Assembly: GCA_002280515.1 (NCBI GenBank)
Contig: NCEA01000020.1
Coordinates: forward strand, 1-39,833
Source of the DNA: Rhodobacterales bacterium 32-67-9
GTDB lineage: Bacteria > Pseudomonadota > Alphaproteobacteria > Rhodobacterales > Rhodobacteraceae
Direction: 5' to 3'
Length of the DNA stretch: 39,833 nt
Shown: positions 15,148-22,692 of the stretch, one piece after another
How the letters are laid out: each line of letters opens with the position of its first letter
Position numbering within the stretch: the first letter of the stretch is position 1
Notes under the pieces: generated by a model
Seen by the model: only the letters and a program-made list of their open reading frames with translations
Told to the model about the DNA's origin: nothing
Databases searched by the model: none
Translations under genes and position numbers: made by a program

Positions 15148-16086
15148 ATGCGACGCCCGCTTCCCCTCGCCGCGACCTTCGCCCTTCTGGCCTTCCCGGC
15201 GCTGGCGGAAGTGCCCGATGTCGTGACTGACACGCCGGTTGTCCATTCGCTGGTCTCGGCGGTTCTCGGCGATCTTGGCGAGCCGATGCTGCTGCTCGAC
15301 AAGGGCGCGGACGCGCACGACTTCCAGCTTCGGCCCTCGCAGGTCCGGGCGCTGAACGGCGCCGGCCTCGTGGTCTGGGTCGGGCCGGAGATGACGCCCT
15401 GGCTCGACCGCGCCATATCCGGGTCGGAGGGGCCAGCATCGCTTGCCCTGCTCGACGTGCCGGGAACCCTGCTGCGGCCAAGCGGCGGCGCCGGGGAGCG
15501 CGCGGCCGATGCCGATACCGGCGCCGGAAACGGCGAGGCTCATGCCGGGGAGCATGACCACGACGGGCTCGACCCGCATGCCTGGCTCGACCCCGACAAT
15601 GCCGCGCTCTGGATCGGGCGGATCTCGGACGCGCTCGTCGACCTCGATCCCGGCAATGCCGTCACCTACCGCGCCAACGCCTCGCTGGCGCAAACCCGGA
15701 TCGAAACCCTCGACCGCGCCTTGCACGACCGTCTGGCCTCGGCGAAAGCGGCCGGACTGATGACGGCGCATGACGCCTACGGCTATTTCGCCGACCACTA
15801 CGGGCTGACCATCGTCGACAGCCTTGCCGCCGGCGATGCGGCGACACCCGGCGCGGCGCACTTGGCCGAGTTGCGGGCGGCGCTGGAAGGCGGCGCAGTG
15901 GCCTGCATTTTCCCCGAGGCGGCGCGCGACCCGGCCCCGGTGGTGGCGCTTGCCGAGGGCACGCCGGTCCGCATCGGCCGTCCGCTCGACCCCGAGGGCC
16001 AAGCGATAGCGCCGGGCGTCAACCTCTATCCCGCGCTTTTGGAGGCCTTGGGCGCGGCGATTGCCGATTGCGTCGCCGGGGATTGA
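15148..16086 (+). CDS. znuA: zinc ABC transporter periplasmic binding protein ZnuA
   Basis: This 312-residue cluster 9 metal-binding protein captures zinc in the periplasm for ZnuBC. It has a signal peptide (MRRPLPLAATFALLAFPALA). The expected zinc-ligand regions are in order: GADAHDFQLRPSQ, then LDPHAWLDPDNA after a His/Asp-rich flexible loop (GEAHAGEHDHDGLD, about residues 131-144), and MTAHDAYGYFADHYGL. The loop is diagnostic of zinc rather than manganese binders. AGGAG lies 8 bases before the ATG. It is transcribed away from zur across the Zur box. Confidence 0.94.
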   Translation: MRRPLPLAATFALLAFPALAEVPDVVTDTPVVHSLVSAVLGDLGEPMLLLDKGADAHDFQLRPSQVRALNGAGLVVWVGPEMTPWLDRAISGSEGPASLALLDVPGTLLRPSGGAGERAADADTGAGNGEAHAGEHDHDGLDPHAWLDPDNAALWIGRISDALVDLDPGNAVTYRANASLAQTRIETLDRALHDRLASAKAAGLMTAHDAYGYFADHYGLTIVDSLAAGDAATPGAAHLAELRAALEGGAVACIFPEAARDPAPVVALAEGTPVRIGRPLDPEGQAIAPGVNLYPALLEALGAAIADCVAGD

Positions 16087-16173
16087 CCGGCGACGCCCCG
16101 CGCGCCACCAAGAGTCCTGCGCCATCCGAAGGTGAACGATGCCCGACCGCCAATCGCCCTCTCAGGCCCCGCG

Positions 16174-17172
16174 ATGAGTGCCGCGATCCGCGATTTCGGC
16201 ATGACGAAGGCGGGCGAACGCGTTGAGGCAGTCGACCTCGCGGCCGGCGGGCTTCGCGCCACCATCCTGACCCTTGGCGCGACGCTGCAGGATCTGCGGT
16301 TTGACCGGGCCGGCTGGCCGCTGGTTCTCGGCGCTGACAGCGTGGCGGCCTACGAGGGGCCGCTGATCTACGCCGGGGCCATCGTCGGACCGGTGGCGAA
16401 CCGCATCGCCGGCGCGGCGGCCGGGATCGCCGGGCGCCGCCACGACTTCGAGGCGAACGAGGGCGGGACGACGACGCTCCATTCCGGCAACACCGGGTTG
16501 CACACCCGTCTCTGGCGGATCGAGAGTGCCGGCGCCGACCACGCCACGCTTGCGATCGACCTTGCCGATGGCGATGGCGGTTTTCCCGGCAACCGCCGGA
16601 TCACCGCCGCTTTCCGGCTGGTCGCGCCGGGCGATCTGGTGATCGACCTGACCGCCACCACCGACGCACCGAGCCTGATCAACCTTGCCCACCACAGCTA
16701 CTGGACGCTCGACGGCTCCTCCGACACCCGCCGCCACCGGCTGCGGGTCGCGGCCGAGCATTACCTGCCGGTCGATGACCGGTTGATCCCGACCGGAGAG
16801 GTCCGGCCCGTCGCCGGCACCTCTTTCGAGCTTCGCGGCGGGCGACGCCTCACCGAACTGCCGCCGCTCGACCACAACTTCTGCCTTTCACCGGCGCGGC
16901 GCGGCCTCACCGAAGTGGCGGAGCTTTCCGGCGCCTCCGGTCTCCGGCTGCGGCTTGCCACGACGGAACCGGGGCTTCAGGTCTATGACGGACGGCATTT
17001 CACCCCCGGCCCGGACGGCCGCGGCCCCGCCCCCCATGCCGGGATCGCGCTCGAACCGCAGGGCTGGCCCGATGCGCCGAACCGGCCGGACTTTCCGTCG
17101 GTCACGCTGCGCCCCGGCGAGCAGTACCACCAGATCACCCGGTTCCGCATCGACTGGCCGGACAAACCTTGA
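16174..17172 (+). CDS. aldose 1-epimerase (GalM family)
   Basis: This 332-residue mutarotase-fold enzyme interconverts alpha and beta anomers of hexoses. Characteristic segments are TLGATLQDLRF, GAIVGPVANRIAGA, TLHSGNTGLHTRLW (active-site histidine region), INLAHHSYWTL with the catalytic histidine, and DHNFCL near residue 225. The catalytic glutamate is in IALEPQGWPDAPN. I start at the ATG at 16174, whose product aligns with family N-termini; a GTG at 16132 in frame would add 14 residues and has no clear ribosome site. The stop is followed after 58 bases by a regulator on the same strand. Sugar specificity is not determined. Confidence 0.9.
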   Translation: MSAAIRDFGMTKAGERVEAVDLAAGGLRATILTLGATLQDLRFDRAGWPLVLGADSVAAYEGPLIYAGAIVGPVANRIAGAAAGIAGRRHDFEANEGGTTTLHSGNTGLHTRLWRIESAGADHATLAIDLADGDGGFPGNRRITAAFRLVAPGDLVIDLTATTDAPSLINLAHHSYWTLDGSSDTRRHRLRVAAEHYLPVDDRLIPTGEVRPVAGTSFELRGGRRLTELPPLDHNFCLSPARRGLTEVAELSGASGLRLRLATTEPGLQVYDGRHFTPGPDGRGPAPHAGIALEPQGWPDAPNRPDFPSVTLRPGEQYHQITRFRIDWPDKP

Positions 17173-17230
17173 CCGCGCGGCCGAATTCGGCACGCTGACG
17201 GCAGAGGGGCTTGCTGAAATCCGGGAGACC

Positions 17231-17743
17231 ATGCCGCAGACATCCGACTTTCCCGCCATCGTGGCCGACATCGGCGCGCTCTTCGGCCTGTCGCGCCCGG
17301 CGGGTCAGTGCTTCGCCACGATCTGGCGCGCCGCGCAGCCGCCGTCGGCCGACGACCTGACGCGGCTCCTCGGTCTGTCGCGCTCCAACGTCTCGACCGC
17401 CTTGAAGGAGCTGCGCGCCTGGGGGCTCGTCTCGCGCACCCGGGCGCCGGGGGACCGCAAGGATTACTTCACCGCCCCGCCCGACCCCTGGGACGTTGCC
17501 CGCGCGGTGCTGGCGGCCCGGCAACGGCGGAGCGTCGCGCCGCTCCTCGACCGGTTGCTCACGGCGGAGGCAGAGACGGGGGACGTGCGGATCACCTCGC
17601 TTCACGCGGTGCTGAGCGCGGTCTCCACCCATGTCGATGCGCTCGCCGCCCGCGATGCCGGGGCGCTGGCGCGGGTCTTCGATCCGGCGGCGGGCAAGGC
17701 TGCGGAGGGCGTCAAGAAGAAGAAAAAGAAGCGCAAGGGCTGA
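17231..17743 (+). CDS. GbsR/MarR-family transcriptional regulator
   Basis: This 170-residue regulator has a winged-helix domain at roughly residues 15-85: GQCFATIWRAAQPPSADDLTRLLGLSRSNVSTALKELRAWGLVSRT, followed by the wing segment APGDRKDYFTA. The pattern of a short N-terminal helix, SRSNVSTALKEL recognition helix and a helical dimerising C-terminus fits the GbsR-like branch of MarR proteins, which control osmoprotectant or membrane-related genes elsewhere. The C-terminus ends in a run of lysines (KKKKKKRKG). GGGAG lies 4 bases before the ATG. It may be cotranscribed with the epimerase; its targets are unknown. Confidence 0.8.
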   Translation: MPQTSDFPAIVADIGALFGLSRPAGQCFATIWRAAQPPSADDLTRLLGLSRSNVSTALKELRAWGLVSRTRAPGDRKDYFTAPPDPWDVARAVLAARQRRSVAPLLDRLLTAEAETGDVRITSLHAVLSAVSTHVDALAARDAGALARVFDPAAGKAAEGVKKKKKKRKG

Positions 17744-17747
17744 CGCC

Positions 17748-17762
17748 CCGCCCGCCGGGCGG
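17748..17762. terminator. short GC hairpin between convergent genes
   Basis: A perfect 6-bp stem (CCGCCC GCC GGGCGG) sits just after the regulator stop and before the end of the convergent trcR gene. No T-run is present, so termination is only suggested by position. Confidence 0.35.
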
Positions 17763-17776
17763 AACGCCTGCGACTG

Positions 17777-18541
17777 TCACTTGCGGTCGTCATCCTCGTC
17801 TTCGTCGTCATCGTCGTTCGGCAGGTTGAAGAAGCTCTCCGCGTCCGAATAGTCGGCCGGGTTCCGCTCTTCCTCGTCCTCGTCCGGTTTCGACAGCGAG
17901 AAATTCTCGAGCCCCGCGATCGACGACGGCATCCTCGGCTCGGCCGACATGCCAAGCGACTGCTCGGTCGAGACGAGCTTGCGGCGCTCGTCGTCCGACA
18001 TCACCACGCCGTCGGCATTCTTCTTCTTCGCCGCCTTCTGCACGGCCGCGTCGAGTTCGGACTGCCGGCAGAGGCCCAGCGCCACCGGGTCGATCGGGGT
18101 GATGTTCGAGATGTTCCAATGGGTCCGGTCGCGGATCGAGGCGATGGTGGGCTTCGTCGTGCCGACCAGCTTGCCGATCTGCGAATCCGCGAGTTCCGGG
18201 TGGAACTTCACCAGCCAGAGGATCGCCGCCGGCCGGTCCTGCCGCTTCGAGAGCGGCGTGTAGCGAGGGCCGCGCCGCTTTTCCTCGCCGACCGAGGCCG
18301 GGTTGAACTTGAGCTTGAGCTTGTAGGACGGGTTCTTTTCGCCCTTCTCGATCTCGCTCGCCTCAAGCTGGCTGTTGGCGATCGGATCGAAGCCCTTCAC
18401 GCCCGCCGCAACGTCGCCGTCGGCGATGCCCTGCACCTCAAGCTCATGCATGCCGCAAAAGTCGGCGATCTGCTGGAAGCTGAGCGTCGTGTTGTCCACA
18501 AGCCAAACGGCCGTGGCCTTGGCCATAAGCGGTTTCGTCAT
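17777..18541 (-). CDS. trcR: DUF1013 protein TrcR, RNA-polymerase-associated cell-cycle regulator
   Basis: This 254-residue protein belongs to DUF1013, a family near-universal in alphaproteobacteria. It is named TrcR in Caulobacter, where it was reported to track with RNA polymerase and affect cell-cycle transcription and antibiotic tolerance. Family landmarks are MAKATAVWLVDNTTLSFQQIADFCGMHELEVQGIADG at the start, AILWLVKFHPELADSQIGKLVGTTKPTIASIRDRTHWN in the middle (helix-turn-helix-like), and NITPIDPVALGLCRQSELD. The C-terminus is a long acidic tail (NDDDDEDEDDDRK), an unstructured charged extension. AAGGAG precedes the ATG. It is monocistronic and divergent from the RNase T2 gene across 125 bases. 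Confidence 0.88.
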   Translation of the reverse strand: MTKPLMAKATAVWLVDNTTLSFQQIADFCGMHELEVQGIADGDVAAGVKGFDPIANSQLEASEIEKGEKNPSYKLKLKFNPASVGEEKRRGPRYTPLSKRQDRPAAILWLVKFHPELADSQIGKLVGTTKPTIASIRDRTHWNISNITPIDPVALGLCRQSELDAAVQKAAKKKNADGVVMSDDERRKLVSTEQSLGMSAEPRMPSSIAGLENFSLSKPDEDEEERNPADYSDAESFFNLPNDDDDEDEDDDRK

Positions 18542-18666
18542 GCGGCTTCTCCTTTACAAATCTCTCCCGCGCCGGGAAAACGGCTGCGACCCTCGGGCCG
18601 CCTTTCCTCGTTTTCGGGGAAGTTCGCCGGCTATATAGTCGTTTCGACGACCGGAGAAAAGAGAAA

Positions 18667-19296
18667 ATGCGCTGGTTTCTCGCCTTCGCCTTCTGTGCCC
18701 TGCCCGCCTTCGCCGAGGGCGAGCGCGCGGGGGAATTCGATTATTATGTCCTGTCGCTCAGTTGGTCGCCCACCTTCTGCGCCCTCACCGGCGACGCGCG
18801 GGGCGAGGATCAGTGCGACCCGCGCCACGATTACAGCTTCACCCTGCACGGGCTCTGGCCGCAATTCGAGTTCGGCTGGCCAAGTTACTGCCGGACCGGA
18901 GCGCGAGACCCGTCGCGCGCCGAGACGAAGGCGATGGCTGACATCATGGGGTCGTCGGGGCTTGCCTGGCATGAGTGGAAGAAGCACGGGCGCTGCTCCG
19001 GCCTCTCCTCGGCGGACTATTTTTCAGCGGCGCGGCAAGCCTATGAAAAGGTGGAGTTTCCAGAGGTCCTCGCGACGCTTCGGAAGGACGTGAAACTGCC
19101 GGTCCATGTCGTCGAGGACGCCTTCATCGAGGCCAATCCCGACCTCGACGCGACGATGATCACCGTCACCTGCGAGGCGGGCCGCATCGACGAGGCGCGC
19201 ATCTGCCTGACCCGCGATCTCGATTTCCGGCCCTGCGGACTCGACGCCGCGCGCGATTGCCGGATGGAAGACGCGCTGATGGAAGCGGTCCGGTAG
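18667..19296 (+). CDS. periplasmic ribonuclease, T2 family
   Basis: This 209-residue exported RNase of the T2 family (RNase I-like) cleaves RNA with little base preference through a 2',3'-cyclic phosphate. A short signal peptide (MRWFLAFAFCALPAFA) precedes the mature protein. Both conserved active-site segments are present: FTLHGLWPQ with H61, and HEWKKHGRC with H102, E103, K106 and H107. Several cysteines (C38, C50, C75, C110 and later ones) are consistent with periplasmic disulfides. The ATG is preceded by CGGAG. It is transcribed divergently from trcR and probably scavenges nucleotides from extracellular RNA. Confidence 0.92.
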   Translation: MRWFLAFAFCALPAFAEGERAGEFDYYVLSLSWSPTFCALTGDARGEDQCDPRHDYSFTLHGLWPQFEFGWPSYCRTGARDPSRAETKAMADIMGSSGLAWHEWKKHGRCSGLSSADYFSAARQAYEKVEFPEVLATLRKDVKLPVHVVEDAFIEANPDLDATMITVTCEAGRIDEARICLTRDLDFRPCGLDAARDCRMEDALMEAVR

Positions 19297-19354
19297 GGGT
19301 ATCGCGGGGCCGCGCGGCCATCCAAGCGGTTCGCGCTCCCCGATGCGCAGCGAA

Positions 19355-19485
19355 GGGCCGCGCCCTCCCTCGGGTGGGCGCCTCGACGATCGGGATAGGC
19401 GCTTTATGGTTCCACACACCTCTGACGGCGGTGCAATGTGCGGCGTCGCCGTGCGCCCTCCCAAGGGGGAGGGAGGGCGCGGCCC
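19355..19485. repeat. 17-bp perfect inverted repeat enclosing 97 bases, with nested hairpin
   Basis: GGGCCGCGCCCTCCCTC (19355-19371) is repeated exactly in inverted orientation at 19469-19485. The right arm also forms a local 10-bp hairpin (GCGCCCTCCC at 19453-19462 with GGGAGGGCGC at 19471-19480). The enclosed bases carry a less GC-rich stretch (GATAGGCGCTTTATGG). It fills most of the 245-base gap between the convergent RNase T2 and bhcR genes, and no ORF with a ribosome site is seen. It could be a bidirectional terminator, a small mobile repeat or a structured RNA. Confidence 0.7.
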
Positions 19486-19541
19486 GGCGGGCTTCGCCCT
19501 TGATTCCGGGCCCGTGGCACCTCGGCAGCATTATTGCCGCA

Positions 19542-20351
19542 TCACCCGGCCCGCCCGCCGGTGGCCTCCGTCACCTCGTCCGCCGCCGCGCGGACCAGGG
19601 CGCCGATTTCCGCCGCCTTCTCCGCCGTCAGACGGAAGGCCGGACCCGAGACCGAAAGCCCCGCGATCGGTTCGCCGTGGGCGTTGAAGATCGGGGCGGC
19701 GACGCAGCGCATGCCCTCGGCGCGCTCCTCGTCGTCAATCGCATAGCCCCGCGTCCGCGTCGCGGCGAGATCGGCCAGAAGCTGCGCCTCCGCGCCAATT
19801 GACTGCGCGGTGAAGCGCGGCAGCCCGGCGGCCGCGATCTGCCGCACCCTCTCTTCCGGATACCAGGCGAGCAGCGCCTTGCCGATGCCCGACACATGCA
19901 TCGGCCCGAGCGTTCCGGGCGGGAAGAAGGCGCGGATCGTCTCATGCGTCTCGACCTGGCTCAGGAACAGCACCTGATCACGCATCTCGACACCGAGGTT
20001 GGCGGTTTCCCCGGTCGCGCGCATCAGCCGGTCCATCGGCGCACGGGCACGCTCCACCACCTTGGTCCGGCGCAGGAATTGCGATCCGACGCGGAACGCC
20101 CCGCCGCCGACATGCCAGAGCTGCCCCGGCTCCTCCATCTCGACGAAACCGTGGGTCTGGAGCGTCGTCAGCACCCGGTAGACGGTCGGCACCGACTGGT
20201 CCGTCCGGCTTGCCAGTTCGGTGAGCGTCAGCCCGGACGACTCGGACACCACCTTGAGAATCATCAGCGCCCGGTCGAGCGCCTGGATGGTGTTCTCGGC
20301 GGTCTTGTCGTGGAAGCTTTTCGGGCGTCCCCTCGGGCGTGTCACGGCCAT
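19542..20351 (-). CDS. bhcR: BhcR, IclR-family regulator of the beta-hydroxyaspartate cycle
   Basis: This 269-residue IclR-type regulator has an N-terminal winged helix (about residues 20-85: ALDRALMILKVVSESSGLTLTELASRT then PTVYRVLTTLQTHGFVEM). Its ligand domain (about 95-260) includes HVSGIGKALLAWYPEE and EGMRCVAAPIFNAHGEPIAGLSVSGP. It lies divergently from bhcABCD across 178 AT-rich bases, exactly as in Paracoccus denitrificans, where BhcR responds to glyoxylate and controls the cycle. The N-terminus has a basic lead (TRPRGRPKSFHDK). Assignment as BhcR is by family plus this gene context. Confidence 0.9.
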   Translation of the reverse strand: MAVTRPRGRPKSFHDKTAENTIQALDRALMILKVVSESSGLTLTELASRTDQSVPTVYRVLTTLQTHGFVEMEEPGQLWHVGGGAFRVGSQFLRRTKVVERARAPMDRLMRATGETANLGVEMRDQVLFLSQVETHETIRAFFPPGTLGPMHVSGIGKALLAWYPEERVRQIAAAGLPRFTAQSIGAEAQLLADLAATRTRGYAIDDEERAEGMRCVAAPIFNAHGEPIAGLSVSGPAFRLTAEKAAEIGALVRAAADEVTEATGGRAG

Positions 20352-20395
20352 GAAATCCTCCGCACATGAAAATTACGAAAATCGCTTTCGCGAGA

Positions 20396-20411
20396 TGAAA
20401 AACAATTTTCA
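20396..20411. promoter_or_regulatory. candidate BhcR operator 1
   Basis: The dyad TGAAAA ACAA TTTTCA has perfect 6-bp arms and resembles IclR-family operators, which are short AT-rich palindromes with TGNAA/TTNCA edges. It lies 45 bases upstream of the bhcR start, in the gap shared with bhcA. The factor is inferred. Confidence 0.5.
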
Positions 20412-20435
20412 ATGCAAATTCAATTGGTAAATATA

Positions 20436-20469
20436 TTTTTTCATATAGCGTAAAACTATTTCGAAAAAA
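20436..20469. promoter_or_regulatory. candidate operator 2 and bhcA promoter region
   Basis: TTTTTTCATATAG and CTATTTCGAAAAAA form an imperfect inverted repeat (one-base indel) around CGTAAAA. It is 60 bases before the bhcA start, in a stretch far richer in A and T than the surroundings. TATA-like hexamers occur inside it, but no -35/-10 pair with standard spacing stands out. Binding by BhcR is inferred from position. Confidence 0.4.
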
Positions 20470-20529
20470 TTGCGCGCGCCGGCAGCACCTCCTATCCTGC
20501 CCTCAATCCAGAACCGAACGAGGTGCCAG

Positions 20530-21717
20530 ATGTCCTTCCAGAACCCCGTCTTCATCCCCGGCCCGACCAATATCCCCGAGGCGATCCGCAAGGCGGTGGA
20601 CATGCCGACCATCGACCACCGCTCGCCCCTATTCGGGGAAATCCTGCACCCGGCGCGGGCGAATGTGCGCAAGATCCTGAAGTCCGCATCGGCCGAGATC
20701 TTCTTCTTTCCTTCGACCGGCACCGGCGGCTGGGAAACCGCGCTGACCAACACGCTGTCGCCCGGCGACACGGTTCTGGCGGCGCGCAACGGCATGTTCT
20801 CGCACCGCTGGATCGACATGTGCCAGCGCCACGGACTGACCGTCGAGGTGGTCGAGACCCCCTGGGGCGAAGGCATCCCGGCCGAGAGGTTCGAGGCGAT
20901 CCTGAGCGCCGACAAGGGCCACGCGATCAAGGCCGTCCTCGCCACCCATAACGAGACCGCGACCGGCGTCCTGTCCGATATCGCCGCCGTCCGCCGCGCG
21001 ATGGATGCGGCGGCGCACCCGGCGCTCCTCTTCGTCGATGGCGTCTCCTCCATCGGCTCGATGGACTTCCGCATGGACGACTGGGGCGTCGACATTGCCG
21101 TCACCGGCAGCCAGAAGGGCTTCATGCTGCCCGCCGGCCTCGCCATTCTCGGCTTCTCGCCCAAGGCGATGGAGGCGGGCAAGGCCGCCACCCTGCCCCG
21201 CACCTTCTTCGACATCCGCGACATGGAAAAGAGCTATGCCGCGAACGGATATCCCTACACGCCGGCGGTGGGCCTGCTGAACGGGCTGAAGCTTTCGACC
21301 GAGATGCTGCTGGCCGAAGGGCTCGACGCTGTCTTCGCCCGTCATCACCGCATCGCCGAAGGCGTGCGCCGGGCCGTCGGCGCCTGGGGGCTGACACTTT
21401 GCGCCGCCGCGCCCAAGCTTTACTCCGACACCGTGAGTGCGATCCGCACGCCCGAGGGCTTCAACGCGACCGACATCGTGGCGCGGGCGGCGAAGGACTA
21501 CGGCGTCGCCTTCGGCACCGGTCTCGGCGAGGTCGCGGGCAAGGTGTTCCGCATCGGCCATCTCGGGTCGCTCACCGACGTCATGGCGCTGTCCGGCATT
21601 GCCACGGCCGAGATGGTCATGGCCGATCTCGGCCTGCCGATCCGGCTTGGCAGCGGCGTCGCGGCGGCGCAGGATTACTATCGCCACGGCGCGCCGGCGA
21701 AGCAGGCCGCCGCATGA
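20530..21717 (+). CDS. bhcA: BhcA, aspartate-glyoxylate aminotransferase
   Basis: This 395-residue PLP enzyme of the class V serine-glyoxylate aminotransferase type is the first enzyme of the beta-hydroxyaspartate cycle, transferring the amino group of aspartate to glyoxylate to give glycine and oxaloacetate. Visible features are FIPGPTNIPEAIRKAVDMPTIDHR at the N-terminus, FFPSTGTGGWETALTN for cofactor phosphate binding, FVDGVSSIGSMDF with the PLP-ring aspartate, and the Schiff-base lysine K196 in VTGSQKGFMLP. The ATG at 20530 has GAGG upstream; an in-frame start at 20470 lies inside the presumed promoter and is rejected. The specific activity is assigned from the intact bhcABCD order. Confidence 0.93.
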   Translation: MSFQNPVFIPGPTNIPEAIRKAVDMPTIDHRSPLFGEILHPARANVRKILKSASAEIFFFPSTGTGGWETALTNTLSPGDTVLAARNGMFSHRWIDMCQRHGLTVEVVETPWGEGIPAERFEAILSADKGHAIKAVLATHNETATGVLSDIAAVRRAMDAAAHPALLFVDGVSSIGSMDFRMDDWGVDIAVTGSQKGFMLPAGLAILGFSPKAMEAGKAATLPRTFFDIRDMEKSYAANGYPYTPAVGLLNGLKLSTEMLLAEGLDAVFARHHRIAEGVRRAVGAWGLTLCAAAPKLYSDTVSAIRTPEGFNATDIVARAAKDYGVAFGTGLGEVAGKVFRIGHLGSLTDVMALSGIATAEMVMADLGLPIRLGSGVAAAQDYYRHGAPAKQAAA

Positions 21718-21728
21718 AGGACATCGAC

Positions 21729-22682
21729 ATGTACATCCCCACCTTTCAAAACGTGATCGACGCGCATGAGCGGATCGCGCCCCATGTGCACCGCACGCCG
21801 GTCCTGACCTCGTCCTATCTGAACGACCTCACCGGGGCCGAGCTTTTCTTCAAGTGCGAGAACTTCCAGAAGGCCGGCGCCTTCAAGGCGCGCGGCGCGT
21901 CGAACGCGGTCTTCGGGCTCAGCGACGACCAGGCCGCGAAGGGCGTCGCCACGCATTCGTCGGGCAACCACGGGCTGTCGCTTTCCTACGCGGCGGGCCG
22001 GCGCGGCATTCCCTGCAACGTCGTGATGCCGCGCACCGCGCCGCAGGCCAAGAAGGACGCGGTCAGGGGCTACGGCGGCCGCATCGTCGAATGCGAACCC
22101 TCGACCTCCAGCCGCGAGGCGGTCTTTGCCGAGGTTCTTGCCGAAACCGGCGCCGAATTCGTCCACCCCTACAACGATCCGCGCGTCATTGCCGGGCAGG
22201 CGACATGTTCGCGGGAACTCAACGACCAGGTCGAGGGGCTCGATGACGTGGTCGCGCCGATCGGCGGCGGCGGCATGATTTCCGGCACCTGCCTGACGCT
22301 GTCGACGCTGGCGCCGGGGGTCCGCATCTTCGCGGCCGAGCCGAAGCAGGCCGACGATGCCGCGCGCAGCTTCCGCGCCGGCCACATCATTGCCGACGAC
22401 GCGCCCGAGACGGTGGCGGACGGGCTGAAGGTGCCGCTGAAGGAGCTGACCTGGCATTTTGTGCAAAAGCACGTCGCCGACATCCTGACCGCCGAGGAGG
22501 ATGAGATCGTCGATGCGATGAAGACGATCTGGAAGCGGATGAAGATCGTGATGGAACCGTCAAGCGCCGTGCCGCTCGCGACCATCCTGAAGAACAAGGA
22601 CGTGTTCCGGGGGCGCCGCGTCGGGGTGATCGTCACCGGCGGCAACGTCGATCTGGACAGATTGCCCTGGATGCAGGGCTGA
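21729..22682 (+). CDS. bhcB: BhcB, beta-hydroxyaspartate dehydratase
   Basis: This 317-residue fold-type II PLP enzyme (threonine dehydratase/serine racemase type) removes water from beta-hydroxyaspartate to form iminosuccinate. The Schiff-base lysine is K53 in FQKAGAFKARGASNA. The phosphate-contact SSGNHG is at residues 78-82, and the glycine loop PIGGGGMISGT and the C-terminal VTGGNVDLD are present. The ATG at 21729 has AAGGA 7 bases upstream. An alternative ATG at 21714 overlaps the bhcA stop by ATGA and would add five residues (MKDID). Serine/threonine dehydratase would be the call from family alone; context makes BhcB much more likely. Confidence 0.92.
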   Translation: MYIPTFQNVIDAHERIAPHVHRTPVLTSSYLNDLTGAELFFKCENFQKAGAFKARGASNAVFGLSDDQAAKGVATHSSGNHGLSLSYAAGRRGIPCNVVMPRTAPQAKKDAVRGYGGRIVECEPSTSSREAVFAEVLAETGAEFVHPYNDPRVIAGQATCSRELNDQVEGLDDVVAPIGGGGMISGTCLTLSTLAPGVRIFAAEPKQADDAARSFRAGHIIADDAPETVADGLKVPLKELTWHFVQKHVADILTAEEDEIVDAMKTIWKRMKIVMEPSSAVPLATILKNKDVFRGRRVGVIVTGGNVDLDRLPWMQG

Positions 22683-22692
22683 GGAGGACACC

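Noticed and set aside
17701-17743. Lysine-codon run at the end of the GbsR-like gene as a frameshift or sequencing artefact
   Set aside because: The frame stays consistent with the upstream winged-helix domain and ends in a normal stop. Basic tails are common and there is no sign of a missing C-terminal domain.
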